Positions 7,517 to 15,005 of a stretch of 64,000 nucleotides of DNA are shown in pieces. The stretch covers positions 56,289 to 120,288 of the forward strand of contig VXQX01000078.1 in NCBI GenBank assembly GCA_009838765.1, given 5' to 3'. Origin of the DNA: Gemmatimonadales bacterium. GTDB taxonomy: Bacteria; Gemmatimonadota; Gemmatimonadetes; Palauibacterales; Palauibacteraceae. Under the pieces are notes generated by a model. That model saw only the letters and a list, made by a program, of their open reading frames with translations. It was not told the DNA's origin and ran no database searches. The position numbers and the translations under genes are program-made. Positions within the stretch are counted from its first letter, which is position 1. Each line of letters starts with the position of its first letter.

Positions 7517-9825
7517 GGAGACTCCGCCTCAACCCGGAACAGCGGGACGCCGTCGAACACGGTGACGGACCGCTGCTGGTCCTCGCCGGGGCGGGTTCCG
7601 GCAAGACGCGGGTGCTCACGGCGAGGGCGGCCCGGCTCATCGAGGAGGGGCTGGAGCCCACGCGCCTCCTCGCAGTCACCTTCACGAACAAGGCCGCCGG
7701 CGAGATGCGGGAACGGATCGAGGGACTCATCGGCCGTTCCACGCGGGGCCTGTGGATCGGCACCTTCCACTCGGTCGCCGCCCGCATCCTTCGCATCGAG
7801 GCTCCGCACACGTCGCGCACGCGCGCTTTCACGATCTATGATGAGGATGACTCCATCCGCACACTGAAGGACGTGATGGAGTCGGAGGGCTACGACCCCA
7901 AACGTTGGGCGCCCCGAGCCCTGCGCGGCCGGATCTCCGGCGCGAAGAACGCGCTCATGGGACCCGCCGAGTACGAGTCCGAGGCCTTCGACCTGCTCGC
8001 CGAGGTCGTGGCGAAGGTCTACCCCGCCTACCAGCGCGAACTCGCGCGTCGCAATGCCTACGACTTCGACGACCTCCTCTTCGAGGCGGTGCGCGTGCTG
8101 GAGACCGTCGACGGAGTGCGGGATCGCTACGCCGCCCGCTTCGCCCACGTGCTGGTCGATGAGTACCAGGACACGAACCACGCCCAGTACCGGATGGTGA
8201 AGGCGCTGGCCTCGAAACACGGGAATCTCTGCGTCGTGGGAGACGATGATCAGGCGGTGTACGGATGGCGCGGAGCGGACATCCGGAACATCCTCGACTT
8301 CGAGGCGGACTTCCACGGCGCGCACGTCGTGCGGCTGGAGAGGAATTACCGCTCGACGGAGTCGATTCTCGAGGTCGCGAACGCCGTCATCTCCCGCAAC
8401 CTCGCGAGGAAGCCGAAGCGGCTTCACACGGAGCGGGAGGCCGGCGATCCGATCGAGGTCGTCCGCTGCGATGACGAGCGGGCGGAGGCTGCATGGGTGT
8501 CGTCACGAATCGAGGCGGTCCGCGCCACCCGTCGCCTGAACGAGTTTGCGGTGCTGTACCGCACGAACGCCCAGTCGCGGGCTTTCGAGGAGGCGTTCCG
8601 GCGGTCCGGCATTCCGTACCGGATCGTCGGAGGCGTCCCGTTCTACGAACGTCGCGAGGTGAAGGATGTCATCGCCTACCTGCGCCTTCTCGTGAATCCG
8701 GCGGACGACGTCGCCTTCCTGCGTGCCGTGGGGTGGCCGAGACGCGGGGTCGGGGCGAAGAGTCTGGAGCGGCTGGAGGAACTCGCCCGCTCGGCCGGCG
8801 ACGCGGGGGAGACCGTCGAACCCCTTGCACTCGTCGCGGCGCGGGCGCGGCACGAAGACGGCTTCCCGAGGGCGGCGGCGCGCGGCCTGCGGCGGTTCGC
8901 GGACGGGCTCGCCGACGTGCGGGCTTCGCTGCCCGACAGCGGCGCCCGCGAAGCGCTCGAAGCCTGCGTCGCGACCTTCGGCCTGGCCGCGGCGCTGGCG
9001 GAGGAGGAGGACGGCGCGGACCGCCTGGAGAACGTGAGCGAACTGTTCGCGGCGGCGGAGGCGTTCGAGCGCGACGATGTCGAGGATCCCGACGACGAAG
9101 CCACGGACCTCGAGTTGTTCCTCCAGTCCGTTTCGCTGCGTTCCGACCTCGACGAGGCGGACTTCGACGGCGAAGCGGTGACGATGATCACGCTGCACAA
9201 TGCGAAGGGACTCGAGTTTCCGGTGGTCTTCCTGGGCGGGCTGGAGGAGGGCCTGTTTCCCCTCTCGAGGGCCATGGAGGCGCCGGGCGGGCTGGAAGAG
9301 GAACGGCGCCTCTTCTACGTGGGGGTCACGCGCGCGATGGATCGTCTGAGCCTGACGTATGCGGACCACCGCTGGCGGGCGGGGATGGCGAGCCGCTCGG
9401 CCCCCTCGAGCTTCATCGATGAACTCCCGGAGGAACACGTGCTTCCGCGGCTTGCGGCGCCGCGACGGGGGCGGTGGCGTGCGCGGGACACCCGCGGGGC
9501 CGGCCGGCCTCCGGCGGGCGGAGGCGAGCCGCGTGGCCGCTCCTTCGCCTGGCAGAGGAACCCGGGTCGCGGATCGGGCCGCGCCGTCGGCTCCGGCGCG
9601 GATGGAAGACGGGGACCGCCGGGCGAACTTGAGTACGACTACGAAGACTCGCAGGTGCCGCTCTCGCTCGCCCCGGGCGTCCGCGTGGTGCATCCGCGCT
9701 TCGGGGCCGGCGAGGTGCTGCAGGTGTACGGCTTCGGGAGGGAGGCCAGGGCCGACATCGCGTTCGAGAAGGTCGGCCGGAAGAAGGTCGTGGTCGCGTA
9801 CGCGGGGTTGCGCCCGGATGGCTAG
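7513..9825 (+). CDS. pcrA: ATP-dependent DNA helicase of the PcrA/UvrD family
   Basis: 770-residue superfamily 1A 3'-5' helicase of DNA repair and replication-conflict removal. The GTG at 7513 opens with RRLRLNPEQRDAVEHGDGPLLVLAGAGSGKT, the Q motif and Walker A. VDEYQDTNHAQYRM is the DExQ box, QAVYGWRGADIRNIL motif III, and TLHNAKGLEFPVVFLGGLEEGLFP and EERRLFYVGVTRAM motifs V and VI. After a basic, glycine-rich linker (about 650-705) a C-terminal Tudor-like domain (GVRVVHPRFGAGEVLQV) resembles the RNA polymerase-binding domain of PcrA. Length is slightly above typical (about 720-740). Confidence 0.95.
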   Translation: MRRLRLNPEQRDAVEHGDGPLLVLAGAGSGKTRVLTARAARLIEEGLEPTRLLAVTFTNKAAGEMRERIEGLIGRSTRGLWIGTFHSVAARILRIEAPHTSRTRAFTIYDEDDSIRTLKDVMESEGYDPKRWAPRALRGRISGAKNALMGPAEYESEAFDLLAEVVAKVYPAYQRELARRNAYDFDDLLFEAVRVLETVDGVRDRYAARFAHVLVDEYQDTNHAQYRMVKALASKHGNLCVVGDDDQAVYGWRGADIRNILDFEADFHGAHVVRLERNYRSTESILEVANAVISRNLARKPKRLHTEREAGDPIEVVRCDDERAEAAWVSSRIEAVRATRRLNEFAVLYRTNAQSRAFEEAFRRSGIPYRIVGGVPFYERREVKDVIAYLRLLVNPADDVAFLRAVGWPRRGVGAKSLERLEELARSAGDAGETVEPLALVAARARHEDGFPRAAARGLRRFADGLADVRASLPDSGAREALEACVATFGLAAALAEEEDGADRLENVSELFAAAEAFERDDVEDPDDEATDLELFLQSVSLRSDLDEADFDGEAVTMITLHNAKGLEFPVVFLGGLEEGLFPLSRAMEAPGGLEEERRLFYVGVTRAMDRLSLTYADHRWRAGMASRSAPSSFIDELPEEHVLPRLAAPRRGRWRARDTRGAGRPPAGGGEPRGRSFAWQRNPGRGSGRAVGSGADGRRGPPGELEYDYEDSQVPLSLAPGVRVVHPRFGAGEVLQVYGFGREARADIAFEKVGRKKVVVAYAGLRPDG

Positions 9826-9831
9826 CCGCTG

Positions 9832-9849
9832 CCGGGCCCGTGTGCCCGG
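9832..9849. terminator. GC-rich hairpin between convergent genes
   Basis: CCGGGC (9832-9837), loop CCGTGT, GCCCGG (9844-9849): a perfect 6-bp stem filling the gap between the helicase stop at 9825 and the stop of the minus-strand gene at 9850. There is no T tract on either strand, so it would be a weak or Rho-assisted bidirectional terminator. Confidence 0.35.
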
Positions 9850-10317
9850 TCAGTCTCCGCCGCGCTGCCCCAGCGCCCGGGCCACGCGCTTCGCGGTCGA
9901 TGCGTGGTCCTTGCCGCGCCGGAGTCCGCGCAGCAGGGAAGCCGTGGTGAGGAACGTTTCCTCCGCCTCCTCCTGGACGACGGCCAGCAGGGCCGCAATC
10001 TCCACCACCCGCTCCTCGACCAGGTCCACCATGCGGCCGGTGGATTCGCCCGCGCTCTTCAGCGCCTGTCCCACGCCGTCCGCGTCGTCGCGGAGCCTGC
10101 CCGCGATCCGCAGGGCCTGGTCGCTCGCCTGTTCGACGTTGTGCAGCACCGGCTTGAGGCGGTCGCCGAGGTCGGTGACCGTGCCCGAGATCCGTCCCAG
10201 CGGCTCGCGGGTCTCGCGCAGCAGACGGATCGCCTGCAGCAGGACGATGAGAATCGCCAGCGCGACGACGAGCCAAACCGCCATCCCGGCCACGACCGCG
10301 ATCTCGTATGTGGTCAC
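9850..10317 (-). CDS. Small membrane-anchored coiled-coil protein, DUF948-like
   Basis: 155-residue protein with one N-terminal transmembrane helix (VAGMAVWLVVALAILIVLLQAI, about 8-29) followed by an amphipathic helical region (RLLRETREPLGRISGTVTDLGDRLKPV and on) and a basic tail. The layout matches DUF948-like proteins that sit in the membrane with a long helix, but similarity is judged by eye only. The GTG at 10317 is the sole sensible start before the helix. It is divergent from murA; the 125-base gap between them should hold both promoters. No function assigned. Confidence 0.7.
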   Translation of the reverse strand: MTTYEIAVVAGMAVWLVVALAILIVLLQAIRLLRETREPLGRISGTVTDLGDRLKPVLHNVEQASDQALRIAGRLRDDADGVGQALKSAGESTGRMVDLVEERVVEIAALLAVVQEEAEETFLTTASLLRGLRRGKDHASTAKRVARALGQRGGD

Positions 10318-10442
10318 TGCGGCTCCCCCGGAAGAGAGTCGGCCTGCTAGGTGAGGAGAGTATAGGCCGCCCTCCGTCCGCCGGCTACTTTGGCGCGCGG
10401 CGCCGGCAAAGGCCGGATGCGGGTACGGGGGGAGGAGGCGCG

Positions 10443-11732
10443 ATGCACTATCGGATCGAGGGTGGAAACGAGCTGAGCGGCGTGTTCACGCCGGTCGGCA
10501 ACAAGAACGCCGCCCTCCCGATCCTCGCCGCCACGCTACTTGCGCGCGAGCCGGTGCGGATCGAGAACGTCCCGCGCATCACTGATGTGGAGACGCTGCT
10601 CGATCTTCTCCGCAGTCTCGGCGTCGAGGGTGGCTGGACGGCGCCGGGCGTGCTCGAACTCGACGCCGCCGGCGTGACTCCGCGGGCGATCCCCGATGCG
10701 GACCTGGCCGGCCGGATCCGCGGATCGGTGTTGCTCGCCGGTCCCATGCTCGCCCGGATAGGCTCGTGCCAGCTCCCGCACCCCGGCGGGGACTTCATCG
10801 GGCGCCGCCGTCTGGACACCCACATGCTCGCGCTGCAGGCACTCGGTGCGACGGTCCACGTCGGAGACCGCTACGTGCTTCGCGCCCCCCGTCTCCGCGG
10901 CGCTTCCGTGTTTCTCGATGAGCCGTCCGTCACGGGGACGGAAAACGCCGTGCTCGCGGCGGCGACGGCTGCGGGCACGACGGAACTTCGCAACGCCGCC
11001 ACCGAACCCCACGTGCAGGATCTGTGCCACTTCCTCGTCATGCTCGGCGCCCGCATCGACGGCATCGGGACTTCGCGGCTCGTCATCGAGGGTGTGGAGG
11101 CCCTGGGTGGCGGGACCTTCCGGATCGGGCCGGATCATATCGAGATCGGAAGCGTGATCGGGTTGGCGGCGGCAACGGGCTCGACCCTTCGGATCGCCGG
11201 AGCGGACCCGGCCCACTTCGATCCCCTGCGCGTGGGATTCCGACGCCTCGGCCTCGAATTCGCGTGGCGCGATGACCACCTCCTCGTGCGCGGCGGGGGA
11301 GAGCTCGAGATCCAGTCCGACCTCGGAGGCCAGATCCCGAAGATCGACGACGGGCCGTGGCCGGCGTTCCCCGCGGACCTGATCAGCATCGCCCTGGTGG
11401 CCGCGACGCAGTGCCGCGGCACCGTCCTCATTCACGAGAAGATGTTCGAGTCGCGGATGTTTTTCGTCGACAAGGTGATCGCCATGGGCGCCCGCATCGT
11501 CCTCTGCGATCCGCACCGGGCCGTCGTCGTGGGACCTTCGCCGTTGCGCGGAGCCACGCTCGAGAGCCCCGACATCCGGGCCGGCATGGCGCTCCTCATC
11601 GCGGCGCTGGCCGCGGACGGCGGGAGTCGCGTGCACAACATCGGGCAGATCGAGCGTGGCTACGAGCGTATCCATGAACGCCTCGCGTCGTTGGGGGCCC
11701 GCATCGAACGCGTGGCGCCGGAGGGCGCATGA
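10443..11732 (+). CDS. murA: UDP-N-acetylglucosamine 1-carboxyvinyltransferase with Asp replacing the catalytic Cys
   Basis: 429-residue enzyme of the first committed step of peptidoglycan synthesis, transferring enolpyruvate from PEP to UDP-GlcNAc in the cytosol. GNKNAALPILAATLL gives the conserved active-site Lys21 and Asn22. The PGGC loop of E. coli MurA reads PGGDFIGRRRLD here, so residue 117 is Asp (codon 10791-10793). Fosfomycin alkylates that Cys, and natural Cys-to-Asp forms as in Mycobacterium are insensitive. The ATG at 10443 has a purine-rich site (GGGGGGAGGAGG) before it. Its stop overlaps the pgeF start as ATGA. Confidence 0.95.
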   Translation: MHYRIEGGNELSGVFTPVGNKNAALPILAATLLAREPVRIENVPRITDVETLLDLLRSLGVEGGWTAPGVLELDAAGVTPRAIPDADLAGRIRGSVLLAGPMLARIGSCQLPHPGGDFIGRRRLDTHMLALQALGATVHVGDRYVLRAPRLRGASVFLDEPSVTGTENAVLAAATAAGTTELRNAATEPHVQDLCHFLVMLGARIDGIGTSRLVIEGVEALGGGTFRIGPDHIEIGSVIGLAAATGSTLRIAGADPAHFDPLRVGFRRLGLEFAWRDDHLLVRGGGELEIQSDLGGQIPKIDDGPWPAFPADLISIALVAATQCRGTVLIHEKMFESRMFFVDKVIAMGARIVLCDPHRAVVVGPSPLRGATLESPDIRAGMALLIAALAADGGSRVHNIGQIERGYERIHERLASLGARIERVAPEGA

Positions 11733-12490
11733 CGGAGGTCGCGGAGATTGCCGGGGACGGGATGCTGCGGCTTTCGCGGTGGGAGTCGCTCGACCCGAAC
11801 GTCGTGTGCGGGATCACGACGGCAAAGCGCGGGGACCTTGCGGTGGTGGACGCCTCGCCGGAGCGCGTGGCCTCCGCCTACTCGGACCTGGCCCGGGAAC
11901 TCGGCTTCCGCCAGGTCTCGGTGCCGACGCAGGTCCATGGGACGGATCTCCGGGAGATCGGAGCCTCGCCCGTCCCGGACTCGGAAGGCTGCACGGTCCA
12001 CCTGGCGGGCCGCGTGGACGGCCAGCTCGCGGATGGGTCCGGTTGGCTGCTGGCCGCGACGGCGGCGGATTGCGTGCCCGTCTATCTGTGGTCGCGCGAG
12101 CTCGGGCGCATCGGGCTGATCCACGCGGGATGGCGCGGGGCCGCGGGAGGCATTCTGCCGCTCGCGATCCGCCGGCTCGTTCGCGGCTTCGACCGCGACT
12201 CCCCCGGCGCCGCCGGGGATCTCCGTGTCCATCTGGGGCCCGCGATCTGCGGGCGCTGTTACGAGGTCGACACTCCCGTGCTCTCCGCCTTCGGTCTCGG
12301 CGGCAGGCGCGCGCAACTCGACCTGAGGGGCATCCTCGTCGCCCAGGCTGCGACGGCCGGTGTCGCACCCGAGGCCCTTACCAGCTCGCGTTACTGCACG
12401 TCATGCGGTCCCGGCGACCTTCATTCACACCGCGCGAGCGGCGGCAAGGCGGGACGGATGGCGGCCTTTCTGGGGCTGCGGAGCGACTGA
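11729..12490 (+). CDS. pgeF: Peptidoglycan editing factor PgeF, laccase-domain (YfiH) family
   Basis: 253-residue cytosolic protein of the YfiH/PgeF family, formerly called multicopper polyphenol oxidase. E. coli PgeF removes L-Ser wrongly placed at position 1 of the muropeptide stem. Conserved zinc-site elements are visible: THVHG-like VPTQVHGTDL, ATAADCVPVYLW with the metal-binding Cys, GLIHAGWRGAAGG with the His, and the C-terminal RYCTSCGPGDLHSHRASG. ATGA overlap with murA couples it to the same pathway. Length and motifs are typical of the family. Confidence 0.88.
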   Translation: MTEVAEIAGDGMLRLSRWESLDPNVVCGITTAKRGDLAVVDASPERVASAYSDLARELGFRQVSVPTQVHGTDLREIGASPVPDSEGCTVHLAGRVDGQLADGSGWLLAATAADCVPVYLWSRELGRIGLIHAGWRGAAGGILPLAIRRLVRGFDRDSPGAAGDLRVHLGPAICGRCYEVDTPVLSAFGLGGRRAQLDLRGILVAQAATAGVAPEALTSSRYCTSCGPGDLHSHRASGGKAGRMAAFLGLRSD

Positions 12491-12520
12491 CGCGCCGTCG
12501 CTGACGAGGCGTGTGGGCTG

Positions 12521-12549
12521 TTGCAGCGCGTCGGACCCCGCCGTATGTT
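12521..12549 (+). promoter_or_regulatory. Candidate housekeeping promoter of the rimP-nusA-infB operon
   Basis: TTGCAG (12521-12526) and TATGTT (12544-12549) are separated by exactly 17 bases, each with four of six matches or better to the sigma-70 consensus. Predicted transcription start is near 12556, giving a leader of about 120 bases that contains the hairpin and T tract at 12605-12638 before rimP. Confidence 0.45.
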
Positions 12550-12558
12550 GCCGGTCGC

Positions 12559-12645
12559 ATGTCCACATACGTCCGCGCGGGCCGGCGGGCGATGGCGTTA
12601 CTCGAAGTGGGGAAGCTGTACGGGCCCCACTTTTTTTTGCAGTAG
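12559..12645 (+). CDS. Possible 28-codon leader ORF spanning the attenuator hairpin
   Basis: ATG at 12559 opens a short frame beginning MSTYVRAGRRAMALLEVGKL and ending with TAG at 12643-12645. It lies wholly in the rimP leader, starts almost at the predicted transcription start (so would be near-leaderless) and is read straight through both arms of the terminator stem and the T tract. Translation would disrupt that hairpin. It has no recognised homologue and could be a chance ORF. Confidence 0.25.
   Translation: MSTYVRAGRRAMALLEVGKLYGPHFFLQ
12605..12638 (+). terminator. Intrinsic terminator in the rimP-nusA leader (probable attenuator)
   Basis: AAGTGGGG (12605-12612) pairs perfectly with CCCCACTT (12625-12632) around a 12-base loop, and an eight-T run covers 12631-12638. 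It sits 37 bases before the rimP ATG with no promoter-like sequence between, so transcripts reaching rimP must pass it. It may also end pgeF transcripts. Confidence 0.65.
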
Positions 12646-12675
12646 GGCGAACCGGATTCGCCGAAAGGGCCGGTC

Positions 12676-13167
12676 ATGCTGGACTCGGCGGACATCGAAC
12701 GCGCGGTCGAAGCCCTCGGCTTCGAGGTGGTGCAGATGGAGCGCGGCGGAGGCCGCCGCCGGCCGTTGCTCCGACTCCGGATCGATCGGCCGGGTTTTTC
12801 GAACGCGCGGTCGGGCGTGACGGTTGACGATTGCGTTGCGGTGACGAAGGAACTGCGTGGGGCACTTGAAGATGAGGCCGACGCGGACTGGGTGCTCGAA
12901 GTGTCGTCTCCGGGCGTGGACCGGCCGCTGGTCAAGGCTGCGGACTACGACCGCTTCGCCGGGTCGCGGATTCGCGTCCGGGGCTACGGTCCGCTGGCCG
13001 ACCGAGGCCGAAAACTGGAAGGCACGCTGCTCGGGATGGTGGACGGACTTCCCGGGACGTTCGCGCTGGAGATCGAAGGGGATCGTGTGGAGATCCCGCT
13101 GGAGCTCGTGGCCTCCGCGCGCCTGGTCTACGACTGGGACGCGGCGGGGGGCGTGGGTGGGAGATAG
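12676..13167 (+). CDS. rimP: Ribosome maturation factor RimP
   Basis: 163-residue factor for 30S subunit assembly. The N-terminal alpha/beta domain begins LDSADIERAVEALGFEVVQMERGGG with the conserved basic R-rich LRLRIDRPG, and VTVDDCVAVTKELRGALEDE plus WVLEVSSPGVDRPL are the family signatures. The C-terminal SH3-like domain follows (about 90-163). First gene of the rimP-nusA-infB operon, 9 bases before nusA. The ATG at 12676 is the only start matching the family N-terminus. Confidence 0.93.
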   Translation: MLDSADIERAVEALGFEVVQMERGGGRRRPLLRLRIDRPGFSNARSGVTVDDCVAVTKELRGALEDEADADWVLEVSSPGVDRPLVKAADYDRFAGSRIRVRGYGPLADRGRKLEGTLLGMVDGLPGTFALEIEGDRVEIPLELVASARLVYDWDAAGGVGGR

Positions 13168-13176
13168 AGAGAGGCA

Positions 13177-14625
13177 ATGAACGATCAGATCCCGATCGTT
13201 GAAGCGTTCCGCATGATGGCGGCGAACAAGTCGCTGACGGAGCTGGAGCTGCATGATCTCATACGCGACGGGATCCATGCGGCGCTCGCCCGTCGGTTCG
13301 GCGGTCCCGTTGAAGCGGAAATCGACGTCACCGATGGAGGCGACATCTCGATCGTCGTCCTCAAGGAAGTCGTCGAGGAAGTCGAGGATCCGGCGCGGGA
13401 AGTAACGCTTGAGCAGGCGCGCTGGGATGATCCCGACTTCCAGGTTGGCGACCTCATGGAGATCCCGGTCGACTTCAGGGACTTCGGACGCAGCGCGGTC
13501 ATGGCCGCCAAGCAGAGGATCATCCAGCGCATCCGCGAGGGAGAACGCGACCGGATCCGCATGGAGTTCAACGATCGGGTAGGGGACCTCGTTTCGGGCG
13601 AAGTCCAGGCGAGCGAGCGCGGCAAACTGGTCGTGATGCTGAACCGGTCGCGTGAAGCCGAGGCGATCATTCCGTGGCGGGAACAGAACCCGCGGGAACG
13701 CTTCCGGCAGGGCGAACCGATCCGTGCCGTGTTGAAGCTGCTGGAGGAGACGCCGCGCGGTCCGCGACTCATCCTGTCGCGGGCGGACCCCCAGTTCGTC
13801 GCTTCCCTGTTCGCGCTCGAGGTGCCGGAGATCTACCAGGATATCGTGGACATCAAGGAGATCGTCCGTGAGGCGGGGGGGCGCACCAAGGTGGCCGTCG
13901 CGTCCCGGGATGAGTCCGTCGACCCGGTCGGAGCCTGCGTCGGCCTGAAGGGCTCGCGCGTCCAGGCGGTCGTGTCGGAGTTGAGCGGGGAACGGATCGA
14001 TATCGTCCCGTGGCACCCGGACCCCGAGATCTTCGCCCGACGCGCTCTGGCTCCAGCCCGGGTAGCGAAGGTGATCTCGGATCAGGAGCGGCACGTCATT
14101 ACGGCGATCGTGGACGAGGACCAGCTCTCGCTTGCGATCGGACGAAACGGGCAGAACGTGCGGTTGGCGTCGCAGCTCATCGGATGGCAGATCGACCTGT
14201 ATTCCAGCCGTGACTGGATGGAACGCGGCGGAGAGGCCGGCCTGTTCGGCAGCGATGACGAATACGAGATGTCCGACTTCCCGCTCTCGGAGCTCGAAGG
14301 GATCGCCCCCGCGACCCTTGCCGCGCTCGAGGCGGCCGGGATCGGCAGCTTCTACGGACTCCTCGACATGGATCGGAGCGATTTCCTTCAGGTTCCGGGG
14401 ATCGGGCCGGACGAGGCGGATACGCTCGAAGCGCTGATCGACGAGTTGACCGTTGTGGACGAGGCGCAGGCGGAGGGCGCCGCAGCCGCGAAGACGGCTG
14501 CCGAGGCACCGACGGACGCCGAGGCCGCGGAGGAACCAGTGGACGCGGAGGAGCCACCGGAGCCGGTATCCGGGGAGGCGGCCGATGCGCTGAGCACGGC
14601 GGTCTCGAGCGAGGGGTCCGCCTGA
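13177..14625 (+). CDS. nusA: Transcription termination/antitermination protein NusA
   Basis: 482-residue RNA polymerase-binding factor acting in pausing, termination and antitermination. Domain order: N-terminal polymerase-binding domain (1-130), S1 (about 135-200, VGDLVSGEVQASERGKLVVML), two KH domains (about 200-345, including VGACVGLKGSRVQAVVSELSGE in part and LAIGRNGQNVRLASQLIGW), then a helix-hairpin-helix repeat (FPLSELEGIAPATLAALEAAGI) and an acidic Ala/Glu-rich tail. The second HhH and tail vary between phyla. In E. coli NusA represses its own operon, which fits the terminator in the leader. Confidence 0.96.
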   Translation: MNDQIPIVEAFRMMAANKSLTELELHDLIRDGIHAALARRFGGPVEAEIDVTDGGDISIVVLKEVVEEVEDPAREVTLEQARWDDPDFQVGDLMEIPVDFRDFGRSAVMAAKQRIIQRIREGERDRIRMEFNDRVGDLVSGEVQASERGKLVVMLNRSREAEAIIPWREQNPRERFRQGEPIRAVLKLLEETPRGPRLILSRADPQFVASLFALEVPEIYQDIVDIKEIVREAGGRTKVAVASRDESVDPVGACVGLKGSRVQAVVSELSGERIDIVPWHPDPEIFARRALAPARVAKVISDQERHVITAIVDEDQLSLAIGRNGQNVRLASQLIGWQIDLYSSRDWMERGGEAGLFGSDDEYEMSDFPLSELEGIAPATLAALEAAGIGSFYGLLDMDRSDFLQVPGIGPDEADTLEALIDELTVVDEAQAEGAAAAKTAAEAPTDAEAAEEPVDAEEPPEPVSGEAADALSTAVSSEGSA

Positions 14626-15005
14626 AACGCGGCGGAGGTCGGCGACGGGCGGGGGCGACGCTGGGCTTGCTCGGCATCGCGACGCGCGCGGGCCGGGTCG
14701 CGCTCGGAACGCGGGCCGTGGACATCGCGGCGCGCAGGGGAAGGCTCGCCCTGCTCGTGGTCGCGGGCGACGCATCGCGGCATGCGGTGAGCCGCCTCAC
14801 TCCACAGGCGCGGCAGGCATCGCGTGTAACGGTGGCGAGTCGCAAGGCGCTCGGACGAGCGCTCGGACGGAACAATGTAGCCGTCGTCGGCGTCACAGAT
14901 TCGGCGCTGGCGCAGCGGATTCTCGAAGGGGAGCGCACGCCTTCGCGGCGTGACGAAAGCTCCGGGTCGCGGGGAGATCCGGAAGGGCGGGTGCCTGGAC
15001 AATGA
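14622..15005 (+). CDS. L7Ae/YlxQ-like ribosomal or RNA-binding protein
   Basis: Small basic protein (127 residues from the CTG at 14622) of the L7Ae/L30e kink-turn-binding fold: LGLLGIATRAGRVALGTRAV, RRGRLALLVVAGDASRHAV and NNVAVVGVTDSALAQRIL match the family. The usual YlxQ slot between nusA and infB supports it. The CTG at 14622 overlaps the nusA stop as CTGA and has AGGGG five bases before it, and it restores the first helix; the TTG at 14667 is the conservative alternative but cuts that helix. The ylxR gene that often precedes it is absent. It overlaps infB as ATGA. Confidence 0.78.
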   Translation: MKRGGGRRRAGATLGLLGIATRAGRVALGTRAVDIAARRGRLALLVVAGDASRHAVSRLTPQARQASRVTVASRKALGRALGRNNVAVVGVTDSALAQRILEGERTPSRRDESSGSRGDPEGRVPGQ

